DNA of 64,000 nucleotides from Incurvaria masculella (Eukaryota > Arthropoda > Insecta > Lepidoptera > Incurvariidae), in NCBI GenBank assembly GCA_946894095.1, contig OX335641.1:4978501-5042500 (forward strand), written 5' to 3'. Shown here in pieces: positions 36,301 through 45,328 of this stretch (its first letter is position 1; the number at the start of each line of letters is the position of its first letter). A program made the position numbers and the translations under genes. The notes beneath the pieces were generated by a model that saw only the letters and a program-made list of their open reading frames with translations, was not told the origin of the DNA and did not search any database.

Positions 36301-36700
36301 CGCCGAAGAGATAGAGTATATTTAATGGTGGGGGTTACGCGAACATTTTCGTTTGATGATTCATATCTTGAAACAATTATGTCGGTGAAAAAAGGTCAGG
36401 AAGGTTTCCCTTGCGGAGCACAAAGAATGTTGACACATGGAGGACCCACCGCACGTAACGGTTCTGTATGCGACGCCAGCTACCGGCGTACAGCCCGAGG
36501 GAACATCCGTCAGCATGACGAACCTCCGACACCTAATAAATGCTAATCGAATCCTCTGCTCACCCCTGAGGCCACGAGTGGGGTGGAGATAAAGAGGCTA
36601 GAGGTGCATAGCAACAAGCTGAATTAAGTTATGTAATATTGCGTTAGTCTAGCATTATTTTCTTAATCAAAATTTTTTTGCTGAGCTTGATTCGTTGTTT
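36301..36700. other. Unassigned stretch
   Basis: Contains an open plus frame (36325-36546) of GC-richer composition but no recognised domain. The last 45 bases resemble 38380-38448, see findings. Confidence 0.35.
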
Positions 36701-37250
36701 TTAAGGTGGCCCAACCCGGCGGGCCTAACTCATTTGTGGGCACGGTACAAAACCGTGCTGTTGCGCTCTGGGACCTTCTCTGTTTCAAAGAATAAGACAG
36801 GCTCCGTGATGAGGAAGATGCAACATGTCCACAAAAAAGACAATGTGCATAGTGTATGATTTGGTAAGATTTACGAAAATTTTGATTTCAAAACGACTTA
36901 TAGCTAAAAGTAAACCACGACCGCTGTAGTCAAAAATCTAACAAAAACCAAACAGATTATTAATCTTGAATAAATAAGCTATGTCTGATGACTAATCTTT
37001 TTAAGATGTTCTTACTTTATCATTGCGTAATCCACCTCCAAAGTTATTGTATAAAACGCGCGAAAAATTCGAACTTTCGGACCTTATAACATAGAAACCA
37101 AACACAATTTTACAATGTCAACGGTCATCAGACATCTAGTTCGATCAAATAAAGCTATTTTGAGCAAAATTTTGGATCTCTGACAAGAAATATGGGCGTG
37201 ATCTTCTTTCCCCTTTTGTATGGGGAGATGAGCGGGATGGGCCACCTTAA
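36701..37250. mobile_element. TTAA-flanked MITE, family M, complete copy
   Basis: Bounded by TTAA on both sides (36701-36704 and 37247-37250). Termini GGTGGCCCAACCCGGC and GCGGGATGGGCCACC are inverted repeats. Total 550 bases including both TTAA, exactly the length of the copy at 62083-62632, and highly similar to it throughout. TTAA target duplication is the hallmark of piggyBac-type elements, although the termini do not begin with the usual CCC. No transposase is encoded; the open frame at 37084-37278 is a by-product. Confidence 0.9.
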
Positions 37251-37544
37251 GTTGGGCTTCGAAAATTACGCTCCCCACACAAACCTAGTTCACTGATCAT
37301 TTAAAAACTACTGTTCCAATTCGCTTGTCCCTTCGCAAGAAGCGAATAAAGGGAGCCTTTTCGTCTGGCTCTGTTGTGTCTGTCGGGCACAAGGATTTGG
37401 TCCCGCATTTTGTTTGAAATTGAAAAATAATCATTGTACATCTCGAGGCCCCAAGTCCATGTCCAGCAGTAACCCTCAGCACGTGAATATGTTTACGCTT
37501 GAACATTTTGTTAATACAACTTTTCCTGATAGTACACTGATACA
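37251..37544. other. Unassigned stretch
   Basis: Open frames on both strands overlap here (minus 37297-37569, plus 37414-37614). No domain is recognised and the right end runs into a SINE. Confidence 0.35.
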
Positions 37545-37745
37545 CCTTGGGAACCATGCCATTCGCCATGTCAGGACTTCATTATTTTGCATGACTACTT
37601 TTATAGGGTGCTAAACAATGACCATTTTCATTAACACTTCGACTATCGTTTATTAAATGGAACCAACCCGGGCGTGATTAACTCTGCTACCTCAATAGTA
37701 ATTAAGGAACCCACAGTTGAACGCGGGATCCATAGACCACAAACG
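37545..37745 (-). repeat. SINE family S, partial
   Basis: CCTTGGGAACCATGCCATTC, CATGTCAGGACTTCATTATT, CTTCGACTATCGTTTATTAA, GGAACCAACCCGGGCGTGAT match the family in antisense. Confidence 0.7.
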
Positions 37746-37910
37746 ATAAGTGTGGCAAAGAGCTGATTGTCTCTGTGGTATAATATCAACCAGTATTCTC
37801 ATACTTATCGTGAATGTCAAGGGTGGTGAAGTCGCCAAAAAGTATCATGGCATTCAGTAAATGTAACAGCTCTTTAAAAAGAAAACTGCATATGTGTCAA
37901 GCAGCATGCA

Positions 37911-38096
37911 GTGATAATGAGCGCGACTCCCTTCCCAACAGCCTCCAGCGCTCCTGTCGCTCCACCCTCGGCTGTCCTCTCCGCCCTAGGCGGCGCGGGG
38001 GCGTCGGCACTAATGGAGGGTCGTTCCGGAAGGGTACACCGGTTTAACTGGAAACGATTTCGAATAGACTTCGAACAAAACTTTCGAATGATATAA
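37911..38096 (+). other. GC-rich island with an open frame
   Basis: About 37925-38040 is strikingly GC-rich for this window. It is open in two plus frames; one reads as Ala/Pro/Ser-rich (SSAPVAPPSAVLSALGGAG). It could be a first exon or CpG-rich promoter region, or the 3' part of a retroelement. The sequence at 38195-38225, AATAAACGTTTTTTGATTTG, looks like a LINE tail. I cannot decide. Confidence 0.25.
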
Positions 38097-38229
38097 CATG
38101 CAATTTTATATTTTAGAACTATGAGCGATTACTGTTATGAGTGATCGCCTGATTTAAGTATCGTTGAATTTCGTGCAACCATTGCGGACGATTTAAGTGC
38201 AATAAACGTTTTTTGATTTGATTTTATGT

Positions 38230-38379
38230 GTCCTCTAGACGTGTAGGCAGCGACCTAGGGCCAGCAGACCTATAGGGCGCGGCCTAGGGGCGGCTTATAC
38301 ACATCAAAAGTATAAGTCCGACCCGTGATCTTGGGTCTAACGACAATGGCAGTTATATAAGTGTTCATGAACATATCTA
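38230..38379. other. Unassigned, with GC-rich CCTAGG-type patch
   Basis: 38245-38300 carries ACCTAGGGCCAGCAGACCTA, TAGGGCGCGGCCTAGGGGCG, a sequence type I associate with lepidopteran interspersed repeats. No gene. Confidence 0.35.
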
Positions 38380-38475
38380 ACATTATTTTCCTTTTTTTTC
38401 TTTAACATTATCAAAATATCTATCTTCAGCTTGATTTGTTGTTTTTAAGGTCCCTTCGCAAAAAGCTAATATATT
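38380..38475. repeat. Paralogue of the site that received the family M element
   Basis: AGCTTGATTTGTTGTTTTTAAGG here matches AGCTTGATTCGTTGTTTTTAAGG at 36683-36706 with one difference, but here the TTAA (38445-38448) is followed by GGTCCCTTCGCAAAAAGC instead of the element. A related TGTCCCTTCGCAAGAAGCGA occurs at 37327, beyond the element. Confidence 0.55.
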
Positions 38476-39259
38476 CTTTGTTAGTTTTACTATTATTATT
38501 TTTTATTTTGATAAGGTATTGAAACAAACTGCGTCCTGATAAGTTAAGCGAACAGAGAATGACGATAACATGTTAGAAGATAAGCCAGTGGACATGTTTA
38601 TAAAATAAATGTTAATAAATGTTCAACGAAGTTTCTTGGTAATAATTACAGTCAAGATGGCTGTAATTATTGAAGATGCTACATCTTAAAATATGACAAA
38701 TCGGAGCGCAATATTGGATGACTAATTAATTAAATAAATTTCCTGACCAAGGTGAAATAACGCGCTACACCTAGTCCTTACGATATGTGACGGAAGTTAC
38801 AAAAATATCTGTACACACTCATAGTTAGCATCCCGTCGCAAAAAACGAAAAAAACTATCATTATTATCTGGTTCTGGTGTCCGTCGGTAATTTGCGTTGC
38901 GCATATTGTCCCGAATTGTTGACCACGCGTTCACGTTCACACGTTCACGCTTGACCATTTTTTTTAGTTTCTATAGCGCCAACGCTATTCGGTAATAGGA
39001 CCTTAACGTTGAATTCTTATTGTCTAGAACACAATTTAAGAGTTTTCTATCATTATCTATTTTCTAGTTATGCTAGAAAGTTCCTAAAATAATTCTGTCC
39101 ATAGTGAGTAATTCACAAGTAAATTATTACATGTTAAATACGCAAAATGTAAATATTATGCGAATGGTCAATTCTACCATTGTACAGTCGTTTAATTGGC
39201 TTATTTTATTAATAAAGTAATTGATAACTTTTGGGTGCGGCAAACCATTGTACGAATCC
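38476..39259. other. Non-coding stretch upstream of Tk
   Basis: AT-rich. The untranslated first exon(s) and promoter of Tk must lie here or further left, but I could not place them. Confidence 0.4.
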
Positions 39260-39476
39260 CAACTAATATTATAAATGCGTAAGCGCATTTGTTGGTTTTT
39301 TAGTTTGTTCTTCTTTTACACAACAACGGAGCGACAGATCGACGCGTAAATTTCTGCATAACTATGTTTTATGTGTATGATAGTGATAAAGGCAATATAC
39401 TACAAAAATACTTTTTCTATCCTGGAAAAGAGTATTTTCGATATTGTCTCGAGCATAGCCGGATACTGAAGCTAGT
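39260..39476 (-). repeat. Lepidopteran repeat (ACTAGC... ATATTAGT type), reversed
   Basis: Starts AACTAATATTATAAATGCGT and ends GGATACTGAAGCTAGTT, the reverse of the start and end seen at 19628 and 24070. It is typical of the short repeats scattered through moth introns. Confidence 0.6.
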
Positions 39477-39589
39477 TAGCTAATAAAGGCACGCACCAAA
39501 CATATTTTACCATGTATCAAGTATCATTTAGCTACCAACTATTTACATATATTTTCAAGAATGCTCTAAATAATACAGCGGAGTGAGAA

Positions 39590-39805
39590 ATAATTGATTC
39601 GTAGGATTATAAGAATTCCCATACAAAGTTTGGATCCCCTATTTCACCTACTTTAAACTTGAATTTCGCCACAAAAGGCCTCTATGTCCTTCTCCAAGGT
39701 CCAAACTGTCTCTATACTGATATTCAGCAAAGTTAGTTCAGCGGTTTAGGCGTGTAAACGCAACAGACCGAGTTACTTTGAATTAATAATATTAGTATGG
39801 ATATG
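39590..39805 (+). repeat. Lepidopteran repeat 3' portion
   Basis: TTCAGCGGTTTAGGCGTGTA, GAGTTACTTTGAATTAATAA, ATATTAGTATGGAT is the standard end of this repeat type. It stops about 80 bases before the Tk coding exon, so it lies in the 5' intron of Tk. Confidence 0.65.
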
Positions 39806-39885
39806 GATAACAGACCTTACCAAACATTAACCTAAATTTGCGCTAGAATTTTCCCCACAATTAATTTGGGCCGTATATTCATTGC

Positions 39886-39887
39886 AG
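39886..39887 (+). promoter_or_regulatory. Splice acceptor before the Tk start codon
   Basis: CCGTATATTCATTGCAG runs directly into A-ATG. The start codon therefore sits two bases inside an exon, which implies an upstream untranslated exon for Tk. Confidence 0.6.
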
Positions 39888-39888
39888 A

Positions 39889-40677
39889 ATGGCACCTGCA
39901 AGCTGTGTAAGGCTGTCACTCCGGACGCTGCTTCTCATCGTAGTTTTCCACGTCGTCCACTCCTCCGCCGGCGATGGCTTCAAGCGTGTACCTCAAGGCT
40001 TCATCGGCATGCGCGGAAAGAAATACTTCGACTTTGATGACACCAGCCCCTACGAAAAACGCCGGAGTCAGGGCTTCGTCGGTGTCAAGGGCAAGAAAGA
40101 CAACCAGCCCTACGATCTCCCTTACAACTTATTCTACAAGAGAGCGCCCATGGGCTTCGTCGGAATGAGGGGCCGGAGGGACTACTACGAACCTGTGTCC
40201 GTTGAATATCCTAGGATCAGTTCTGAATTCGTCCCAAAGAGGGGTTCTATTCTCGGTCAAATCGACTACTCTTCGAGCGGAGATGACGCGTTGGATAACG
40301 ATCAGTTCGCCCTCCTAAACGAGCTCATTCAACGGTATGTCCATGAAAATCAAGTAGAGACCGACGGTATCACGAAAGTTAATAATGACATCGATACGAA
40401 CAGCTTGGAACAGCCGGAAACTTCGGAGCTAACAAAAAGGGCGGCCCATACCAGCCAATTCTTCGGAGTGAGAGGGAAAAAGTCAGATCCCAGCTACCGT
40501 GGGAACAAGCGGCCCTTTGATTTGACGTTCCGAGGCAAGTTTGTGGGGGTGCGAGGCAAGAAGAGTGGAAATGGTGACGGCTTTGACGAAGGCATTAACA
40601 AGAGGAAGTCGAGCGGGTTCTTCGGTGTACGCGGAAAGAAGTGGATCGAATCTGGTAAGATCGTGACTTCTATCTAG
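39889..40677 (+). CDS. Tk: Tachykinin-related peptide precursor
   Basis: Prepro-neuropeptide of the secretory pathway. Its amidated products act on tachykinin-type GPCRs in brain, gut and Malpighian tubules. Residues 1-27 form a signal peptide (hydrophobic core LLLIVVFHVV). Six tachykinin copies follow, each with amidation Gly and dibasic cleavage: VPQGFIGMRG (34-43), SQGFVGVKG (60-68), APMGFVGMRG (86-95, cut at RR), AAHTSQFFGVRG (185-196), PFDLTFRGKFVGVRG (209-223) and KSSGFFGVRG (240-249). Copies 1-3 and 4-6 are separated by an acidic spacer of about 90 residues. Copy 2 is odd: it ends VK, not VR, before the amidation Gly. The family motif is FxGxR-amide, so the gene call is firm. The C-terminus is uncertain. 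A donor-like TCTG|GTAAGA at 40654/40655 precedes the stop, so the last seven residues may be intron read-through; but AATAAA at 40767 would also suit a transcript ending here. Convergent with the kinin gene 14 kb downstream. Confidence 0.95.
   Translation: MAPASCVRLSLRTLLLIVVFHVVHSSAGDGFKRVPQGFIGMRGKKYFDFDDTSPYEKRRSQGFVGVKGKKDNQPYDLPYNLFYKRAPMGFVGMRGRRDYYEPVSVEYPRISSEFVPKRGSILGQIDYSSSGDDALDNDQFALLNELIQRYVHENQVETDGITKVNNDIDTNSLEQPETSELTKRAAHTSQFFGVRGKKSDPSYRGNKRPFDLTFRGKFVGVRGKKSGNGDGFDEGINKRKSSGFFGVRGKKWIESGKIVTSI
40655..40660 (+). promoter_or_regulatory. Candidate splice donor near the end of Tk
   Basis: GTAAGA after TCTG, in codon phase 1. If used, translation would leave after residue 255 (Ser) and continue in a later exon; see 42521-42552. 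Confidence 0.45.
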
Positions 40678-40766
40678 TTCGTAGGCTGATAAAAAATTAG
40701 GTAACTACCCGGGTGGTCACTTGAAAAACGTTTCAGGAAGGTCAATCACTTTGTTTATTGCCGCCT

Positions 40767-40772
40767 AATAAA
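40767..40772 (+). terminator. Possible polyadenylation signal AATAAA for Tk
   Basis: AATAAA 90 bases after the unspliced Tk stop codon. It supports a short 3' UTR if the donor at 40655 is not used. Confidence 0.45.
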
Positions 40773-41046
40773 AAAATATCTTTCTAGCAACGTGTCAGCA
40801 TCTTCCAAGTCAGCCGGTGCTACCTCTGATATGTTGCCATCGAAAAAAGTCTGGTGGCGCGGGTAGGTCGCTGGGTTTTTTTGTAAAGGTTTGTAGGCCT
40901 ATATAATTTCGCAAAAAGAAATGGTATGTGGTTCCATGCAATGCACAATCTTCTAGGGGTTAAGATAAATGAAGGTGGGACGACTGACCACGATGGAGGA
41001 TTCCAGACATGTGCGGGTGGCCACCACGCTTCTCCTTCTCCCACAG

Positions 41047-41112
41047 GATGCAGTTCAGGAACGCTGCGTCCTCGACGATGAAGAGCACAGAAAGTATTTT
41101 GGATTGTTTCGT
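41047..41112 (+). other. Exon-like 66-base segment
   Basis: Bounded by a strong acceptor (CTTCTCCTTCTCCCACAG, ending 41046) and a strong donor (CGT|GTAAGT at 41113). It is 22 codons long and open in the frame reading DAVQERCVLDDEEHRKYFGLF. Joined to the Tk donor (phase 1) it would instead give a short tail and a stop. It could be an alternative Tk exon, part of another small gene, or a decoy. Confidence 0.35.
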
Positions 41113-41982
41113 GTAAGTTTCGAGCACACGCGTTACTGGCGAGGTACTCCTGGGTATCTAAAGACCCGGCGAGGCGGCGAGATAGTTTTGGCGGTAACCG
41201 GTGCTACGATGACATGACGTGTCCGTGCATCGCGGAATTAAAAATTGCACTGAAAGCTGGGCCTTTCAGCCTTTTCAGCAGACGCTGTCAATCTTCGCTC
41301 AATCAGGTGAAAGAGAGAGAGGGACATGTGTATGCGGGGAACAAGGATAGGGCTAGGGTCATGCACATTACATATAACCACACAGCCATAGATTACGCGA
41401 AGACATTATGGCCTAACCAAAGTCCATAAACGTGTATGTGTGCGTTACTAAAGTATTTATTTGTATTTGCCGTGGAAACGTGGCTATCTGCTCATTTTTA
41501 ATGCATTTCCAAACACATTGAGAAAAACACACATACAAATTCAGAGGTAAAAATTACGTTCCATCCAATACACAGCAGGAGGCATTAAGGCTCCATATGA
41601 CGCTAACCTCCAACATTTTGGGTTGATTTTTATTTTATCTCAGCGTCGCGTCGGTTAAGCATAAACATCGGTAAAAAATTCGAAATATCAAAGTTTAGAC
41701 TATTATCTAGTGTATGACCGTAGAACGGTTTAACAAGTTGTTTACATTCTTTAAAAAATATATGTTTCTAAACACCTATTTACAAGTTTTTACTAGATTT
41801 TCAAGCCGGCGCTTGGAAAGTATAAATGATATAGGCAATTTTCTTTTTTTTTTGGTGCAAGATCACATATTTATCTAGTGAATAACCGTGAAATATATAT
41901 TAATTCACTTTATAAAGTAGATTTTAAGGGTCAATAACCTAAATTTCGTTTCGTCGCCCTCAATTTTCATGCGCATACAACA
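41113..41982. other. Non-coding stretch downstream of Tk
   Basis: No gene recognised. A TATAAAT motif (near 41821) lies about 160 bases before the next ATG-initiated frame and might be a core promoter. Confidence 0.4.
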
Positions 41983-42183
41983 ATGAACCCTAACGCAAAC
42001 TCAATGCTTCCGAAAATTGCTATTGTCGTTTGTTTGCTGAACGCTGGAGTCAGTTGGAGCCTTAATTACGGGCGCAGGGACTGCAGGAGAATTTTATCGG
42101 GAATAGAAATACAGCAGCTGGCGGGATCGGTTGAACGCCCCTTAAAGCTTTGCTTGCTGGTTAGGTCCAAACCTGCACTTTAA
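41983..42183 (+). CDS. Candidate first exon of a small secreted peptide
   Basis: ATG in good context (CAACAATG) opens a 66-codon frame. Residues 9-26 look like a signal peptide (LPKIAIVVCLLNAGVSWS). After the likely cleavage site come LNYGRRDC and, later, LKLCLL, giving two cysteines. A possible donor CTG|GTTAGG at 42159/42160 would leave in phase 0. The next good acceptor, at 42520, opens a frame starting MCRPGKPCRIKA with two more cysteines and a possible ATTAAA signal at 42677-42682. Joined, this would be a secreted peptide with four cysteines in its mature part. I do not recognise the family; the donor is weak, and the whole could be chance. An alternative use of the 42521 exon is as the 3' end of Tk. 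Confidence 0.3.
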   Translation: MNPNANSMLPKIAIVVCLLNAGVSWSLNYGRRDCRRILSGIEIQQLAGSVERPLKLCLLVRSKPAL

Positions 42184-42194
42184 ATATATTAATG

Positions 42195-42346
42195 TTGAGA
42201 TTCATAGACATTACTCGTGCTTGGCTTCGCCAAAGTATGGCTTTCGACTGTCAAATTTGACATTCGGTCAGTACATTTTATGTCAAAACTGACAGTCGAA
42301 AGATAAACTTTGGCTCAGCCAAGTACGAGTAATGTCATGAATCTCA
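42195..42346. mobile_element. Palindromic MITE, about 152 bases
   Basis: The left arm TGAGATTCATAGACATTACT, CGTGCTTGGCTTCGCCAAAG, CTTTCGACTGTCA returns in reverse complement on the right (TGACAGTCGAAAG, CTTTGGCTCAGCCAAGTACG, AGTAATGTCATGAATCTCA). The arms take up nearly the whole element, so RNA from it would fold into a long hairpin. Confidence 0.85.
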
Positions 42347-42520
42347 GGATAAGTATTCCTTTTACACATTTATTTTATTTAGTTAATATTTTGTTGATTC
42401 ACAATACATTTCTGTATTCATTCCTTGAAAAAAATTTGGTAGGTATTTCCTAAGTATTAAATAATATATCTTACGTTAGTTAACCGATACTGTGATAACC
42501 GATGTGTGTTTTTTTTTCAG

Positions 42521-42552
42521 ATGTGCCGTCCGGGGAAGCCGTGCCGAATTAA
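42521..42552 (+). CDS. Candidate terminal exon (Tk or the small secreted peptide)
   Basis: Follows an excellent acceptor (GTGTTTTTTTTTCAG ending 42520). In the phase left by the Tk donor at 40654 it reads on as D-VPSGEAVPN and a TAA stop at 42550-42552, giving a short hydrophilic C-terminus. In phase 0 it reads MCRPGKPCRIKA and stays open to about 42733, fitting the 41983 frame instead. ATTAAA at 42677-42682 could end either transcript. The first bases of the exon are GC-rich, like coding sequence. Coordinates given are for the Tk reading. Confidence 0.35.
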
Positions 42553-44430
42553 GGCGCACGCGAAACACAGCACTACATTCCGCATTCCCTGGTCATCTTT
42601 CTTGCCATTTGCCAACGAAAACATTCCTGAAACTTTCTACGGAGAAAACCTTCTTTTTTTTCAAATAATGTTCTGTATTAAATGCATTTATAATTTCACT
42701 GTAGTAAATATTATAGCAAATATATATTATTAGTCATCATAGTTTAATTGAAAAAAATATTTAGAAAACCACCGGTGTTGTGGAAGGAATTATCTTCTCC
42801 TCTCTTAAATATATTGCTTCAAGGTCTGGTCAAATTAAGAGTAAGTTTAACTTACACCTGCTGCTAACAACAATTAGGTACATACTTACTCGTACAAAAC
42901 TATCTTCAACGTACAACTTAGAAAATAAGGTAACTTAGTTTTTTTTAGACATGAAATGTATTAAAATTATATTCTGTTTCTGAAACCGACATATCCGCGT
43001 ATATTAGAAAAAAAACAGGCACAATTATGTCTCCATATCAAGAGTTAATGACCTCCAATTAAAAATCCGGATATCCAAGAGACAATATTTCATATTATTT
43101 TACATTTACAAAATAATATAATTTTTTAAATTAGATATTTTTAAATATCACGCTGTTGTGAAAGGTATTGAACAAACCCTTATGTTTTGTTTTGGAGGCT
43201 GGTATGAGTAAATACACATTCACAGTACTTGTTATTTTCCTCGGGGCTTTTACTGGATAAATTTTGTGCATTTTATTATGTAAAAAAAATCACTTTGTTT
43301 ATATTTTTTTAGAAAGCAAGTTTGTTAAGCTAAAAAATAACTAATGGGATCGCTTGTGATCGCCCCACTCTTCTACCACAAACACCGATGTAAAAAATAA
43401 ACTCGGCGCAAAGGAAAAGTTCTGGAATCTTGCGGGAGTTTTCCGAGTAGCTATCGGGGGGTAAAATCTCTGCTTTTCGGCGGGAAAACTTTTACGGACC
43501 GATGAGACGAACCGAGACAGTCTCTAATCTTTCAAAGGGTATCAGTTTCAAGTAAAAACTTTCATAAACGAGGTAGACTTAAGGGATTCACCTTTGAAAG
43601 GCTTTTTTTTCTTATTTTTACGAAAATAACCATATGGCGTTTCAATTAGTGTTTATTTTTTCATGTTTTACTTTTTTTAACTTACTGTTAACTCGCCTAG
43701 CGTTTAAGAACAATGCTAACAAAATTTAATCAATTAGAATATAGATAGTTCATTGGAAAAAAAATATGAGACATATCTTGAAATGTATCCTATGTAGCTG
43801 TAGTCATTGCATTGGAATTGTTTTATGTTTTCATTATTTTGTAAAATTCCTTTACTTTTTACCCGTCTGCACACATTACTTTTTTTTGTTAGAGCGCCAT
43901 ATAGTCTATCACGCATAGTAGAATCACGCACGACTATATGTTCTTGGAAACAGGATCACTTTATGAGTATGTTAAACGTTACGGTTATGGAAAACTTCAA
44001 TCGTAACGAAACTTTTACGAAACTTCATCGATATCTTTTTTTTTACAAAAAATATTACTTTCCCACATTTAAGCTTTAGGCTGTACATAATTTAAAATTC
44101 ATTAGAATATTGCGGCATAATTCAAAGACCTTCGCCGCTGGATACGGTGGTAACATGTCCAACAAAAAAAAATGTTTTGCTGTAAAACGACACCTTAATA
44201 TATTTACCTAACGACATATATACCTGAACCTTTGTCATTTATTAAAAATATTTTTATGGAAAAACCAAATTCTTGATCTGACCAATTTTTTAGCTCTGAC
44301 AAGTATGATGCTCCTCTTTATGCGCCCGATATCTTGAAATGAATCTCAAGATATCTTTAATTTCATCACTTTAAAAATGCATACTTTACACGTGATCTTT
44401 GTATCGTGCTAAAATGCAGAGATGCAGACT
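42553..44430. other. Non-coding stretch
   Basis: No gene recognised. 43375-43560 (CTCGGCGCAAAGGAAAAGTT, TTGCGGGAGTTTTCCGAGTA, ACGGACCGATGAGACGAACC) is GC-richer with stops in all frames and could be a regulatory element, but nothing supports that directly. Confidence 0.4.
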
Positions 44431-44592
44431 TAGCCTGGTTTTCACCAAGTGCTCATTTATTTTAATCGATACTTAAAGAGCCTTTATAACTAAAGTGCTG
44501 ATTATCTCGTACTGTTATCGACTGCGAGATGGTAAGAAATGCTCTTTAATGTGAGAATTAAGCTAATCAGAACTTGGTGGAAGAGACCCTAA
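44431..44592. repeat. Foldback MITE family F, best complete copy
   Basis: From TAGCCTGGTTTTCACCAAGT to ACTTGGTGGAAGAGACCCT. Inverted ends CACCAAGTGCTCATT and AATCAGAACTTGGTG, inner blocks TTAAAGAGCCTTTATAACTA and GAAATGCTCTTTAA also inverted. Use this copy to define the family. Confidence 0.8.
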
Positions 44593-45328
44593 AAGTTCGA
44601 TCTCTGTGCTAGGCTGCATAGTAAAAACTATCCATCTTTCTTTGCTCTCCTTTCTAATCACCATCTATGTAGTTCGAACATTAAAATTCCAATTTAACTT
44701 CCTACAAATAATGCTACGTTACGATTTAGTCTTAAGTATAATGTTGACTTACTAATAAACACAGGCATGTAAATTTAAAATAAGATTATTTAATAACATG
44801 GTACCGATTCGTAGCCCTACTGAAATCCTTACAGTTTGTCATTTCTTATAGTTAATGTTCAATATTCATGTTTTAGGTCGTAGACAGTATTTTCTGAGAG
44901 TGAAATGTTATTGTGAAGACAGGTGTGTAGATTACCAAGAGCGCCCACAAATGAAACACGTCGTGTACATAAGTCGCGGTCCCATTCGTATTTTTAATAC
45001 CTATATATTTATTTACTAATTCAAAATTACTGTAAACTTTAAATATGTAGTATCAATTATATATAAAACCATCGGTGAAGCGATAAAGGTTATCCAATAT
45101 GTTTTTAAATCAGAAAGGGGCGTATTCAAAATAATTCCCAGTAGAAAATCTTTTATAAATCGGCCAATTCCCATCTCGTGTGTATTGAGATATAACAGAT
45201 GACATAGATACATCCATATGGCAAAGATCACACAGTCTCATAACACTATTTCTTACCTCATAACGTTTCATTCGTGGCCCCTGTTGGTCCTTCTATATGC
45301 TTTTAGACCAGGGTAGATACGGTTTGAG
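44593..45328. other. Non-coding stretch
   Basis: No gene recognised. Confidence 0.4.

Noticed and set aside
39974..40168. Second open frame inside the Tk exon
   Set aside because: Lies wholly within the tachykinin coding frame and has no features of its own.
40681..40776. Alternative Tk 3' exons starting at TTTCAG (40736) or TTTCTAG (40789)
   Set aside because: Both keep a short frame open in phase 1, but the acceptors have poor pyrimidine tracts and would imply introns that are very short; less likely than the 42520 acceptor or no splicing.
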